Source of the DNA: a bacterium
Lineage (GTDB): Bacteria; Bacteroidota; Ignavibacteria; Ignavibacteriales; Melioribacteraceae
Direction: 5' to 3'
DNA length: 38,314 bases
Assembly: GCA_027398005.1 (NCBI GenBank)
Contig: DAHYUM010000006.1
Location: 1 to 38,314, forward strand
Under the pieces are notes generated by a model. That model saw only the letters and a program-made list of their open reading frames with translations. It did not search any database and was not told the DNA's origin. Below, in pieces: positions 1 through 8,966 of this stretch (the stretch's first letter is position 1; every line of letters begins with the position of its first letter). Made by a program: the position numbers and the translations under genes.

Positions 1-868
1 GGTTATTGATAAGAATACAGTTCTTGTGTCATCCAATGAAGTGCCGGAACCTGCGGCTGTAAGGTTTGCATTTACCAATACCGGGTCATCTAATTTATAT
101 AATTCGTACGACCTGCCCGCTTCTTCATTCAGAACCGATACTATCCGATTCTACAAACCGGACATTTTCATATCGGCATCGGTTAATAAATCAGCCGGCG
201 CGCTCGAAGTAAAACTCTCATCTGCCGATAAAAATGCGGTATTGCATTATACTACCGACGGGAGCGAGCCTGTTTTAAATTCTCCCGAATATAAAGAACC
301 GGTTCTGCTTTCAAATACGGCCGAACTGAATGCAAAGACATTCAGCGGAAAAACCCCATCCATTAACAGTCTTCAGCTTAAATTCGAAAAACACCTCGCA
401 TTCGGCAAACCGGTTGCATATAAGGAACCCTATTCCGCTAAATACGCCGCATCAAAAGAATATACTCTTACCGACGGCGTTAGGGGCGGAAATAATTTTA
501 ACGACGGATTCTGGCAGGGATTCCAGTCCGTTAATTTCGATGTTACTATAGACCTCGGCGCTCCTTTGGAAATTCACACCATAAGCGCGGGATTTTTAAG
601 GGCAATGGCATCGTGGATATTCCCTCCTAAAAAAGTTGAGTTCTACACATCGGATGATGGAATAAATTTCACCAAAAAATTTGAGATTGTTAATCCGGTT
701 CCAACCGGATACGGAGACGTTGCGCCTGAAACTTATACCGCCCCGCTGCAAAATACTACTGCCCGTTTTGTAAGGGTATTTGCCGAAAACCAGAATACAA
801 TACCGGAATGGCATCAGGGCAAAGGGGGCAAGGCCTGGCTTTTTGCTGATGAAATAATTGTTAAATAA
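1..868 (+). CDS. Sialate O-acetylesterase-like protein, C-terminal part (5' end outside window)
   Basis: The reading frame is already open at base 2 (V-I-D-K-N-T-V-L-V before the track's GTG), so the gene starts upstream and the listed GTG start is not real. The first visible stretch, AVRFAFTNTGSSNLYN...LPASSFRTD, matches the conserved C-terminal end of the SASA/sialate O-acetylesterase family, exported carbohydrate esterases that remove O-acetyl groups from sugars. A chitobiase/hexosaminidase C-terminal-like Ig domain follows (YTTDGSEP motif). The last ~150 residues form a discoidin (F5/8 type C)-like carbohydrate-binding module containing WQGF and ending FADEIIVK. The GH2 gene starts 11 nt after the TAA, so the two are probably co-transcribed. 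The catalytic SGNH residues lie outside the window, so activity cannot be judged. The family call rests on the short SASA tail and the neighbouring glycosidase. Confidence 0.8.
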   Translation, partial: VIDKNTVLVSSNEVPEPAAVRFAFTNTGSSNLYNSYDLPASSFRTDTIRFYKPDIFISASVNKSAGALEVKLSSADKNAVLHYTTDGSEPVLNSPEYKEPVLLSNTAELNAKTFSGKTPSINSLQLKFEKHLAFGKPVAYKEPYSAKYAASKEYTLTDGVRGGNNFNDGFWQGFQSVNFDVTIDLGAPLEIHTISAGFLRAMASWIFPPKKVEFYTSDDGINFTKKFEIVNPVPTGYGDVAPETYTAPLQNTTARFVRVFAENQNTIPEWHQGKGGKAWLFADEIIVK

Positions 869-879
869 TAAACGGACCG

Positions 880-3819
880 ATGATGAAAAAGCATTTTTTA
901 TTAATTTATTTTTTGATTCTATTTATTGCCTCGGGCACTATAACGGCACAGAGGGAAAAATTACTAATGGATTTCGGGTGGAAATTCCATCTCGGCAACG
1001 CCGCATCCCCCAAAGAGGATTTCGATTACGGCCTGGGGGCTATCTTCGCAAAAGCAGGTTCGGCCGTAGGCGCTATTAAGCCTTCGTTCGACGATTCCCA
1101 ATGGCGGAATGTTGACCTGCCGCACGATTGGGCAGTAGAACTGGGATTCGTAAATATTAAAGATGAAGATGTAATGAGCCACGGCTATAAACCGGTAGGC
1201 AGACAGTTCCCCGAATCTACAATAGGATGGTACAGAAAAACATTTATAATTCCGATTGAGCAGAAAGGGAGCCGTTTCACAATTAAATTCGACGGGGTTT
1301 TCAGGGACTGCAATGTATGGCTTAATGAGAATTTCATCGGAAGGAATTTAAGCGGCTATAACGAATTTTCTTTTGATGTAACCGATTATATACAGTACGG
1401 AAGAAAGAATGTTCTTGTAGTGCGTGTGGACGCAAGCCAGTACGAAGGGTGGTTTTATGAGGGAGCCGGCATTTACAGGCATGTATGGCTTATAAGGAAC
1501 AATCCTCTTAACATACCCGAATACGGCATTTTTGTAAAAACCGGGGTAAACGGCAAAGCGGCCGATGTAAGCATTGATACTAAAGTTGCCAACCTTTCCG
1601 GTGAAAAGGAAAAGTTCTCAATTATAACCTCCATTTTAGATAAAAGCGGAAAGACTGTCGCCTCGGTCAAGACCGGCGGTCTAGCTCTCTCCTCTTTCGA
1701 ATCGGCTGGAACAGCGCAGAAAATCAAATTCAGCAATCCGCACCTCTGGTCGCTTGAAGACCCTTATCTATATAAACTCGTTTCGGTAATAGATAAAAAC
1801 GGCAAGACGATTGACCGGAGGGAAACCGAATTCGGCATCCGCACAATTAAATTCGATAAGGATAAGGGTTTCTTTCTCAACGGCAAACATGTTAAAATTA
1901 AAGGGGTCTGCGACCATCAGGACCACGCCGGCGTAGGTTCGGCTTTGCCGGACAGGCTTCAGTATTTCAGGATAGAGAAGCTTAAAGAGATGGGGGTAAA
2001 TGCATACCGCACAAGCCACAATCCCCCGACAACCGAACTTCTTGAAGCATGCGACAGGCTCGGGATGCTGGTGCTTGACGAAAACCGGCTTATGGGCAGC
2101 ACTCCCGAATTTATTAAACAGTTTGAAGGATTGATATTAAGGGATAGGAACCATCCATCGGTTATTGCATGGTCTATCGGCAACGAGGAATTTGCAATAC
2201 ATAATACACCAATAGGAAAAAACATTGCCGCCTCCCTTTTGCGTGTTCAGGAAAAGCTTGACCCTACAAGGCTTGCAACTTACGCAGGCAATAATGGCAA
2301 CTCATTCGAAGGGATTAACGAGATTATTCCTATACGCGGTTTTAATTATATGAACATAGCCAACATAGATAAATACAGAAAAGACCACCCGGACCAGATT
2401 CTTTGGGGCAGCGAAGAAGCAAGCACCCTTTGCACGCGGGGCATATTTGCCAACGATACCGCCAAAGGATATGTGAGCGACTACGATATAAACATACCCG
2501 GATGGGGCAGCCGCGCTGAAAACTGGTGGAAGTTCTATGATGCGCGCGAATGGCTTGCAGGCGCATTCGTATGGACAGGCTTCGATTACAGGGGCGAACC
2601 TACCCCCTATTCATGGCCCTGCATTAATTCTCATTTCGGAATTATGGATGTATGCGGCTTTCCTAAAACTAATTATTACTACTACCAGTCATGGTGGACC
2701 GGCAAGGATGTACTTCATATAGCCCCCCATTGGAACTGGCCAGGTATGGAAGGGAAAAACATTAAAGTATGGATTAATACCAACTGCGAAAATGTTGAAC
2801 TCTTTCTTAACGGCAAAAGCCTGGGCAAAAAGAATGTAGAAAAGAATTCGCATCTTGAATGGGATGTTGCATACGAACCGGGCACTCTTGAAGCGCGCGG
2901 CATTAAAAACGGAAGAACCATTACTTCCAAAGTTGAAACAACCGGCAGGCCGGAGCGCATTATTCTTACACCCGACAGGAACAGCATTAATGCAGACGGC
3001 GAAGATCTTTCAATTATAACCGTAACCGCACTCGATAAAAAAGGAAGGGAAGTCCCCGATGCATCGAACTTCATCCGCTTTGAGGTTGAAGGAGAAGGAA
3101 AGATAATAGGGGTTGGCAACGGAGACCCCAGCTGCCACGAACCGGATAAGCACCTCGACGGCAATTATTCCCGCAGTTTATTCAGCGGCAAATGCCAGGT
3201 TATAATACAGTCCTCTAAAATGCCCGGTACAATTAAGGTTAAGGCGTTTTCAGACGGACTTGAAAGCGGAAGCACGGTAATAAATTCAAATCCGGCGCCT
3301 GTCCGGCCCGTTGTAGGCACGTTAAATTCAAACCTGATTAAACACCTCGCCTTAAACAAGCATGTAAAATATTTAAGCACTTATAACGATAAATATTCGG
3401 CCGGAGGAAACGGCGCGCTTACAGACGGCCTTGCAGGCACTAAGGATTACCTTGACGGGCAGTGGCAGGGATTTGAAAAAGTAAATCCGGCATATATTAT
3501 CGATCTCGGCTCGGTGATGGAAATTAAAAAAGTAGAAACCGGATTTCTGCAGGATATTAATTCATGGATATTCCTTCCTTCAAAAGTAAGCTATTCCTTT
3601 TCGGAAGAGGGAAAAGATTTCAGCACTCCCGTTGTAATTAAGAACAACATTCCGCTTGACGAGCAGGGACAGTTAATTAAGAAATTCATCTACAGCAGTG
3701 CTCCGTTCAAAACCCGTTTCATTAAAGTGGAAGCTGAAAACATAGGCTTCTGTCCCCCATGGCATAAAGGCAAAGGGGGCTGGGCGTGGGTTTTTGCCGA
3801 TGAAACCGTTGTAGAGTAA
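880..3819 (+). CDS. Exported GH2 glycosidase (beta-galactosidase type) with C-terminal discoidin-like module
   Basis: 979 aa; ATG-ATG start (880 or 883) and a signal peptide ending ITAQ. The order is GH2 sugar-binding jelly roll (~50-200), Ig-like domain (~205-310), TIM barrel (~315-600), DUF4982/GH2 C-terminal Ig-like domains (~620-800), then an F5/8C-like module (~830-979) containing WQGF and ending FADETVVE. In the barrel, the acid/base glutamate is E436 in WSIGNEE and the likely nucleophile is E512 in WGSEEAS, so the enzyme looks intact. The family hydrolyses beta-linked galactose, glucuronic acid, mannose or similar residues. The DUF4982-containing subgroup is mostly beta-galactosidase, but substrate cannot be read from sequence. 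It lies 11 nt behind the esterase and before a strong terminator, so it is the last gene of that operon. Its C-terminal module resembles those of the esterase and the GH38. Confidence 0.93.
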   Translation: MMKKHFLLIYFLILFIASGTITAQREKLLMDFGWKFHLGNAASPKEDFDYGLGAIFAKAGSAVGAIKPSFDDSQWRNVDLPHDWAVELGFVNIKDEDVMSHGYKPVGRQFPESTIGWYRKTFIIPIEQKGSRFTIKFDGVFRDCNVWLNENFIGRNLSGYNEFSFDVTDYIQYGRKNVLVVRVDASQYEGWFYEGAGIYRHVWLIRNNPLNIPEYGIFVKTGVNGKAADVSIDTKVANLSGEKEKFSIITSILDKSGKTVASVKTGGLALSSFESAGTAQKIKFSNPHLWSLEDPYLYKLVSVIDKNGKTIDRRETEFGIRTIKFDKDKGFFLNGKHVKIKGVCDHQDHAGVGSALPDRLQYFRIEKLKEMGVNAYRTSHNPPTTELLEACDRLGMLVLDENRLMGSTPEFIKQFEGLILRDRNHPSVIAWSIGNEEFAIHNTPIGKNIAASLLRVQEKLDPTRLATYAGNNGNSFEGINEIIPIRGFNYMNIANIDKYRKDHPDQILWGSEEASTLCTRGIFANDTAKGYVSDYDINIPGWGSRAENWWKFYDAREWLAGAFVWTGFDYRGEPTPYSWPCINSHFGIMDVCGFPKTNYYYYQSWWTGKDVLHIAPHWNWPGMEGKNIKVWINTNCENVELFLNGKSLGKKNVEKNSHLEWDVAYEPGTLEARGIKNGRTITSKVETTGRPERIILTPDRNSINADGEDLSIITVTALDKKGREVPDASNFIRFEVEGEGKIIGVGNGDPSCHEPDKHLDGNYSRSLFSGKCQVIIQSSKMPGTIKVKAFSDGLESGSTVINSNPAPVRPVVGTLNSNLIKHLALNKHVKYLSTYNDKYSAGGNGALTDGLAGTKDYLDGQWQGFEKVNPAYIIDLGSVMEIKKVETGFLQDINSWIFLPSKVSYSFSEEGKDFSTPVVIKNNIPLDEQGQLIKKFIYSSAPFKTRFIKVEAENIGFCPPWHKGKGGWAWVFADETVVE

Positions 3820-3859
3820 AATAAATCAAGCCGATAATATTCAAATTCTAATCATTAAT

Positions 3860-3888
3860 AAGAAAGATTGCCCCGGGCAATCTTTCTT
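3860..3888 (+). terminator. Hairpin terminator after GH2
   Basis: AAGAAAGATTGCCC and GGGCAATCTTTCTT form a perfect 14-bp stem around a single central base (folding as a ~4-nt loop). The following GTATTATT is only moderately T-rich. It lies 40 nt after the GH2 stop codon. Confidence 0.75.
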
Positions 3889-4001
3889 GTATTATTACCT
3901 TCATAATTATAACTTATATATACGTAATTCATTACCGCTTACTATTATTTATGCGGCGGATATACGGGGGCAAAGTTTTATTAATTAATCCGGAGTTCTA
4001 A

Positions 4002-6719
4002 ATGAATTTATTTTTTACCAATAAGATAAGAATGGCTGTTCTTACGGCCCTTCTATTTGTATTCAACATTGCATACGCGCAGAATGTAATCCAAAGCACA
4101 CCTGCCGAACAGCGTATGAAGATGTATGAAAACCATATTAAGCTTGTAAAGGAATCCCCTTTCGGCAGTTTCAAATGGCAGTTCCTGGGCCCTACAAACA
4201 TAAGCGGCCGTATGACCGACGTAGCGGTTGTAACACCGCGCGGCAAAAACTATACAATTTATGTAGCCGGTGCAACCGGGGGCGTATGGAAAACTGACAA
4301 CGACGGAACCTCGTGGGAACCGGTATTCGAAAACGCCCCCTCAACTTCCATAGGCGATGTTACTCTCGCTCCTTCCAATCAGAATATAGTTTGGATTGGA
4401 ACAGGCGAAGCCAATATATTCCGCAGTTCAAATGCCGGAGCGGGGGTATATAAATCCACAGACGCCGGCAAGACATGGAAACACATGGGGCTTGTTAACA
4501 CATACACAATTCCAAGAATTGTAATTCACCCGACAAATCCGGATATAGTTTACGTAGCGGCATCGGGCGCGGAATGGACATACAATAAAGACCGCGGGGT
4601 TTATAAAACCACCGACGGCGGAAAGACATGGGAAAAAATATTCTACAAGAATGAAAAGACCGGCGTAATTGATATGGTTATGGATCCGAAAGACCCGAAC
4701 ACTATTTATATTGCCACATGGCAGCGCATAAGAAATAAATGGAACGACCCCAGAACCGAACCGGGCTATACGGGAAGCTCGATATACAAAACCGTTGACG
4801 GTGGAAAGAACTGGACCGAAATTACCAACGGCCTGCCCCAGCCCGATTACCGCGGAAGAATAGGAATTGATGTTGCCGCTTCGAATCCGAATGTTGTTTA
4901 TGCATTCATAGATAATTATAAAATAATAAAGGAAAACAAAGACCCCGAAAACGTTGATGCTTACGGACGCCCGAGAGGAGGCACAATTAAAGGCGCAACC
5001 GTTTACAGATCGGACGATAAAGGAAAGAGCTGGAAACAGGTAAGCGAAGATTCACAATTTATGGAGGGATTATCAGCAACATACGGATGGGTATTCGGAC
5101 AGTTACGAGTTGACCCGAATGACGAAAATAAAGTATTCATTATGGGGCTCGGGCTTAATATCTCGCGCGACGGTGGAAAGACCTTCAAGCACATGGGAAA
5201 TTTCCATTCCGATAACCACGGTTTATGGATTGACCCGGCAAATTCAAATTTTATGGTGAATGTTAACGACGGCGGAATTGCACTTACATACGACGGCGGC
5301 GAAAACTGGCGCGATTTTACGGATAATCTTCCTCTCGTCCAGTTCTTTAATATTGCGGCCGACCAGGGGGACCCGATTCATATTTACGGCTCTATTCAGG
5401 ACCATGGCAGCTTCCGCGCAATTGTCGATTTAAGCAGAGGCAAAGATAATATTCCGGCACAGAAATTTGAAAGGGCTCCCGGATGGGAAGGAAGCATTCA
5501 TCAAATCGATCCTACAAATCCAGATATTGTTTACGCCGCTAGCTTCTACGGCTCCCTTTCACGCACTAATATGAAAACCGGCGAATCGAAAGATATTATG
5601 CCTAAAGCCGCTAAGGGAGAACCTGCTTTAAGGGGACAGTGGCTCGCCCCTCATATTATTTCTCCACACAATACCAAAACTCTCTATATGGGATTCCAGT
5701 ATTTATTTAAATCTACCGACCGTGGAGATACATGGACTAAAATAAGTCCCGACTTAACCTACAACGATCCGAACAAATCGGGAGATATTCCATACCAGAC
5801 AATATTCTCAATCAGCGAATCCCCCATTATACCCGGTTTAATTTTCGTTGGCACCGATGACGGAAGAGTTCACGTTACAAAAGATGACGGAAAGAACTGG
5901 AAGGAAATTGTTAAAGGATTGCCCTACGGGAAATGGGTATCGGAACTGGTAGCATCGCAGTACGACGCTAACACCGTTTATATGTCGCAGAACGGTAAGA
6001 GGGATGATGATTTCGCCCCCTACCTATGGAAATCGACCGACTGCGGAGAAACATGGACAAGCATTGTAAACAACCTGCCAACCGGTCCTATAAACGTTAT
6101 TAAGGAAGACCCGCAGAATCCGGATATATTATATGTAGGGAACGATTTCGGCGTGTATGTTTCATTCAACAAAGGTGAAAGCTGGCATTCGCTTCAGGCA
6201 AATCTGCCTACAACATACGTACACGACCTTGTAGTGCATCCGAGAGAAAACTTATTAATTATCGGCACTCACGGAAGAGGCGCATGGGCAATGGATATAG
6301 CTCCTCTGCAGAGTGTTGACGAAAAATTCCTTGCTAAAGACCTTGCACCTGTAGGCACACAATTCGAATCGTCACTGCCGCAGGGTAGAAGAGGGAGATT
6401 CTTCCGTTCATCCCCCGCCCGATTCTCTTTCTATACGAAAGAAGAAGGGGAAGTTAATGCCGGAATATTTGATGCGGCCGGAAAGAAAATAAAGGAACTT
6501 AAAATTAAAGCAGGCAAGGGATTTAACTTCGGCACCTGGGATATGACTGCGGGAACCGACGGTAAAACTCTTGTTGAACCGGGCACATATAAGATTAATA
6601 TTTCAAAAGGAAATGCGGCCGTAACAATTAATATGACAGTTAAGAAAGCCCCATCCATTCAGCGGAGTGAAGAAGAAACCGAAGAAATGGAAGAAATGGG
6701 GGGAGTTTCGGTAATGTAG
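4002..6719 (+). CDS. Exported Asp-box (BNR/VPS10-like) beta-propeller protein
   Basis: 905 aa. CGGAG precedes the ATG at 4002; an internal ATG at 4035 (MAVLTALLFVF) would also give a signal peptide ending AYAQ. At least eleven Asp-box motifs of the S/T-x-D-x-G-x-T/S-W type are visible (TDNDGTSW, STDAGKTW, TTDGGKTW, TVDGGKNW, SDDKGKSW, SRDGGKTF, TYDGGENW, STDRGDTW, TKDDGKNW, STDCGETW, SFNKGESW), indicating one or two propellers as in sortilin/VPS10-like and sialidase-like proteins. Residues ~790-880 look like a FlgD-type Ig domain (EPGTYKINI), followed by an unusual acidic tail (EEETEEMEEM). Such proteins are often annotated 'glycosyl hydrolase', but Asp boxes are structural and no catalytic residues are evident. 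Its role may be binding, peptidase-like or glycan-related. It appears monocistronic, between two terminators. Confidence 0.85.
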   Translation: MNLFFTNKIRMAVLTALLFVFNIAYAQNVIQSTPAEQRMKMYENHIKLVKESPFGSFKWQFLGPTNISGRMTDVAVVTPRGKNYTIYVAGATGGVWKTDNDGTSWEPVFENAPSTSIGDVTLAPSNQNIVWIGTGEANIFRSSNAGAGVYKSTDAGKTWKHMGLVNTYTIPRIVIHPTNPDIVYVAASGAEWTYNKDRGVYKTTDGGKTWEKIFYKNEKTGVIDMVMDPKDPNTIYIATWQRIRNKWNDPRTEPGYTGSSIYKTVDGGKNWTEITNGLPQPDYRGRIGIDVAASNPNVVYAFIDNYKIIKENKDPENVDAYGRPRGGTIKGATVYRSDDKGKSWKQVSEDSQFMEGLSATYGWVFGQLRVDPNDENKVFIMGLGLNISRDGGKTFKHMGNFHSDNHGLWIDPANSNFMVNVNDGGIALTYDGGENWRDFTDNLPLVQFFNIAADQGDPIHIYGSIQDHGSFRAIVDLSRGKDNIPAQKFERAPGWEGSIHQIDPTNPDIVYAASFYGSLSRTNMKTGESKDIMPKAAKGEPALRGQWLAPHIISPHNTKTLYMGFQYLFKSTDRGDTWTKISPDLTYNDPNKSGDIPYQTIFSISESPIIPGLIFVGTDDGRVHVTKDDGKNWKEIVKGLPYGKWVSELVASQYDANTVYMSQNGKRDDDFAPYLWKSTDCGETWTSIVNNLPTGPINVIKEDPQNPDILYVGNDFGVYVSFNKGESWHSLQANLPTTYVHDLVVHPRENLLIIGTHGRGAWAMDIAPLQSVDEKFLAKDLAPVGTQFESSLPQGRRGRFFRSSPARFSFYTKEEGEVNAGIFDAAGKKIKELKIKAGKGFNFGTWDMTAGTDGKTLVEPGTYKINISKGNAAVTINMTVKKAPSIQRSEEETEEMEEMGGVSVM

Positions 6720-6737
6720 TTAAAAAGTATTTTGTTA

Positions 6738-6765
6738 AAGCCGCCTCTTAAGGGCGGCTTTTTTA
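6738..6765 (+). terminator. Rho-independent terminator after the Asp-box protein
   Basis: AAAGCCGCC / GGCGGCTTT form a 9-bp stem with loop TCTTAAG, followed by a run of Ts. It lies 19 nt after the stop codon. Confidence 0.93.
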
Positions 6766-7254
6766 TGCAAAAAAAGTTGTTAAGACCTAGTATCTTTTTA
6801 ACTCAAACCATTCAAAAAACCCTTATTATGCCCCATTTTCGCAATATTATTCGGACATATTGTAAACTTTAAAAAATATATTAATCAATTTTAATAGAAA
6901 TTATACTTCAATGTCCTTATTTTAATTATGTGATTTTATTATTGTATGCGGTTATGGCAAGGCACAGGAAAACAATGGAGCGGAAAAAGGCAGGAACAGA
7001 GAGATTGATTTTTTTACCTGCCCGTTTAAAGAACTTATTTGAATTCTTTTCTTCAAATATCCGGGAAGAAATTCCATTCTTTTTTTCATATCATAAAAAC
7101 ATCTCCTCCCCTGCGTGCAATCCTAATGCCAATGCTCCCGCGTTCAACAAATAAAAATCTTCCGGCGGATGAATAATCCGGACGGATAATTTAAAGCCGG
7201 CTTATACCGGCGCAGAATAAGAGAATGAATTAATTTCAATTTTACGGATGTGTT
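6766..7254. other. Non-coding leader region of the oadG-oadB pair
   Basis: About 490 nt without a credible gene. The 74-aa ORF at 6930-7154 has no ribosome binding site and an unconvincing composition. Near the 3' end are a direct repeat, TCCGGCGGAT (7161-7170) and TCCGGACGGAT (7177-7187), and a hairpin GCCGG-CTTATA-CCGGC (7196-7211), about 45 nt before the oadG-like start. These may form a structured 5' leader. No known riboswitch signature was recognised. Confidence 0.5.
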
Positions 7255-7605
7255 ATGAATGTGTTTACTTTGATTCTTTATATGTACGCTATTGCCGCGG
7301 CAATCTCATTCTTTGTAGCCCTTATAATTCACGCCATCTATTTTGTAATTAAAATTATGGAAAAACAGAAATCGGGCAAAAACGAGCCGATGCCTCTTTC
7401 GGCCGCTAACTTTAAGGAGGTTCAAACCGAGGCCGCTTTAATGGAAAACGAAGGGGAAGTTATGGCCGCTATTGCTATGGCTCTGTTCCTTCATTCAAAG
7501 GACCTTCACGACGAGGAGACTTTGAAACTTACAATTAAAAAATCGGCGAGGCCATATTCACCTTGGAGCTCTAAGATTTACGGACTAAATATTTACAAAC
7601 GCTAA
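7255..7605 (+). CDS. Na+-translocating decarboxylase gamma/delta subunit-like protein (OadG/MmdD family)
   Basis: 116 aa. An N-terminal transmembrane helix (residues ~5-34) is followed by a charged linker and a conserved-looking end (AAIAMALFLHS ... ARPYSPWSSKIYG). This resembles the tail of OadG/MmdD small subunits, which anchor and assemble the membrane decarboxylase and end in a W-x-x-x-(G/Y) type motif. The call is reinforced by the adjacent OadB-like gene 22 nt downstream. The complex decarboxylates oxaloacetate, methylmalonyl-CoA or glutaconyl-CoA and pumps Na+ outward. No alpha (carboxyltransferase) or biotin-carrier gene lies nearby, so the substrate cannot be assigned. Confidence 0.75.
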   Translation: MNVFTLILYMYAIAAAISFFVALIIHAIYFVIKIMEKQKSGKNEPMPLSAANFKEVQTEAALMENEGEVMAAIAMALFLHSKDLHDEETLKLTIKKSARPYSPWSSKIYGLNIYKR

Positions 7606-7627
7606 ACGGAAAATGTAAAGGCTTCTT

Positions 7628-8848
7628 ATGGAAATGAAAGATATTATGAATTTATTTCAGGGGGTTTCAACCCTGCTCAGTTCGGGACCAGCAGTATTAT
7701 TTACGCGAATCGGCCTAATGCTTTTAGGAATGCTTCTTGTGTATCTTGGAAAGAAAGGTGTATTGGAACCTCTTCTTATGATCCCGCTCGGAATTGGAAT
7801 GGCGGCAATTAATGCCGGAATCTTATTCATGCCCAACGGCTCTATGGGCAATTTATTTCTCGATCCTCTCGTATCTAAACCGGATGACCTGATAAATATT
7901 CTGCAGATTAATTTCCTGCAGCCTATTTATACCTATACATTCAGCAACGGACTGATTGCCTGCTTCGTATTTATGGGCATCGGAGTTCTGCTGGATGTAA
8001 GCTTTCTTATTGCCCGCCCCTACTTGAGCATGTTCCTCGCACTCTGCGCTGAACTTGGCACTTTCTTAACCGTGCCTATTGCTATGGCATTGGGACTCAA
8101 TATAAAGGACGCGGCTTCTATTGCAATGGTTGGAGGGGCCGATGGGCCTATGGTGCTATTCACTTCACTTGCCCTTTCTAAGGAGCTTTTTGTGCCGATT
8201 ACCGTGGTGGCATATCTTTATCTGGGACTCACATACGGAGGATATCCCTATTTAATTAAACTCCTCGTGCCCAAAAGAATAAGGGGAATTGCCCACGAGC
8301 CGAGGAAAAACGTTAAAAAAGTAACTGCCGGACAGAAACTCGCTTTTTCGGTAGTTGCGTGCACAGTACTCTGCCTTCTATTTCCGGTCGCGGCTCCATT
8401 ATTCCTTTCCCTGTTCGTAGGAGTGGCAATACGCGAAAGCGGATTGACTCATTTAATCGATTTTATTGGCGGTCCGTTATTGTACGGCTCTACATTCTTC
8501 CTAGGACTTCTTTTGGGAGTTCTCTGCGATGCCCACCTGCTTCTCGATCCGAAAATTCTGCTTCTTCTTGTCCTCGGTATCGTTTCCCTCCTTCTTTCGG
8601 CTATTGGCGGACTTATAGGAGGCTACATTATGTACTTTATTACAAGGGGCAAGTTTAATCCGGTTGTTGGTATTGCGGGCGTAAGTTGTGTGCCTACAAC
8701 CGCAAAGGTGGCGCAGAAATCGGTAAGCGCGGTAAATCCGAAAGCGCTTATTCTTCCCGAGGCAATCGGAGCCAATATTAGCGGCGTTATTACAACGGCT
8801 ATTATTGCCGGCATTTATATTACTATTATACCTATGTTCTTTAAATAA
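7628..8848 (+). CDS. Na+-translocating decarboxylase beta subunit (OadB/MmdB/GcdB family)
   Basis: 406 aa, close to the family length, with about ten hydrophobic segments. It contains the signature GGADGPMVLF (D172 corresponds to the conserved Na+-binding aspartate region of OadB) and the C-terminal LPEAIGANISGVI element. It is an integral inner-membrane protein that couples decarboxylation of a biotin-bound carboxyl group to Na+ export. Start codons ATG 7628 and ATG 7634 are both possible. It follows the small gamma-like subunit by 22 nt and ends before a terminator, so the two form a minimal operon lacking the catalytic alpha subunit. Family assignment is firm; whether the partner acts on oxaloacetate or methylmalonyl-CoA is open. 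Confidence 0.93.
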   Translation: MEMKDIMNLFQGVSTLLSSGPAVLFTRIGLMLLGMLLVYLGKKGVLEPLLMIPLGIGMAAINAGILFMPNGSMGNLFLDPLVSKPDDLINILQINFLQPIYTYTFSNGLIACFVFMGIGVLLDVSFLIARPYLSMFLALCAELGTFLTVPIAMALGLNIKDAASIAMVGGADGPMVLFTSLALSKELFVPITVVAYLYLGLTYGGYPYLIKLLVPKRIRGIAHEPRKNVKKVTAGQKLAFSVVACTVLCLLFPVAAPLFLSLFVGVAIRESGLTHLIDFIGGPLLYGSTFFLGLLLGVLCDAHLLLDPKILLLLVLGIVSLLLSAIGGLIGGYIMYFITRGKFNPVVGIAGVSCVPTTAKVAQKSVSAVNPKALILPEAIGANISGVITTAIIAGIYITIIPMFFK

Positions 8849-8867
8849 TAGGGTTAAAACTGTTTTT

Positions 8868-8901
8868 AAGCCGCTCATATTCGTTATGAAGCGGCTTTTT
8901 T
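8868..8901 (+). terminator. Rho-independent terminator after oadB
   Basis: AAGCCGC / GCGGCTT stem, with an inner CATA/TATG extension interrupted by a small asymmetric bulge, then TTTTTT. Confidence 0.88.
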
Positions 8902-8966
8902 ATTTTATTTCTCACTTCTCTTTTTGTAAATTAAGACTAATTGAAAAACCGCATAAGGATTTATTT

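Noticed and set aside
26-868. GTG start at base 26 for the first gene
   Set aside because: The frame is open to the window edge and the upstream residues continue the esterase-like sequence; the gene is simply truncated by the window.
6930-7154. 74-aa ORF in the gap before oadG
   Set aside because: No ribosome binding site, low-complexity and basic composition, no family resemblance.
8805-8966. Longer start of the PsbP-like ORF
   Set aside because: It overlaps the oadB end and its terminator and would bury the signal peptide; ATG 8967 has a ribosome binding site.
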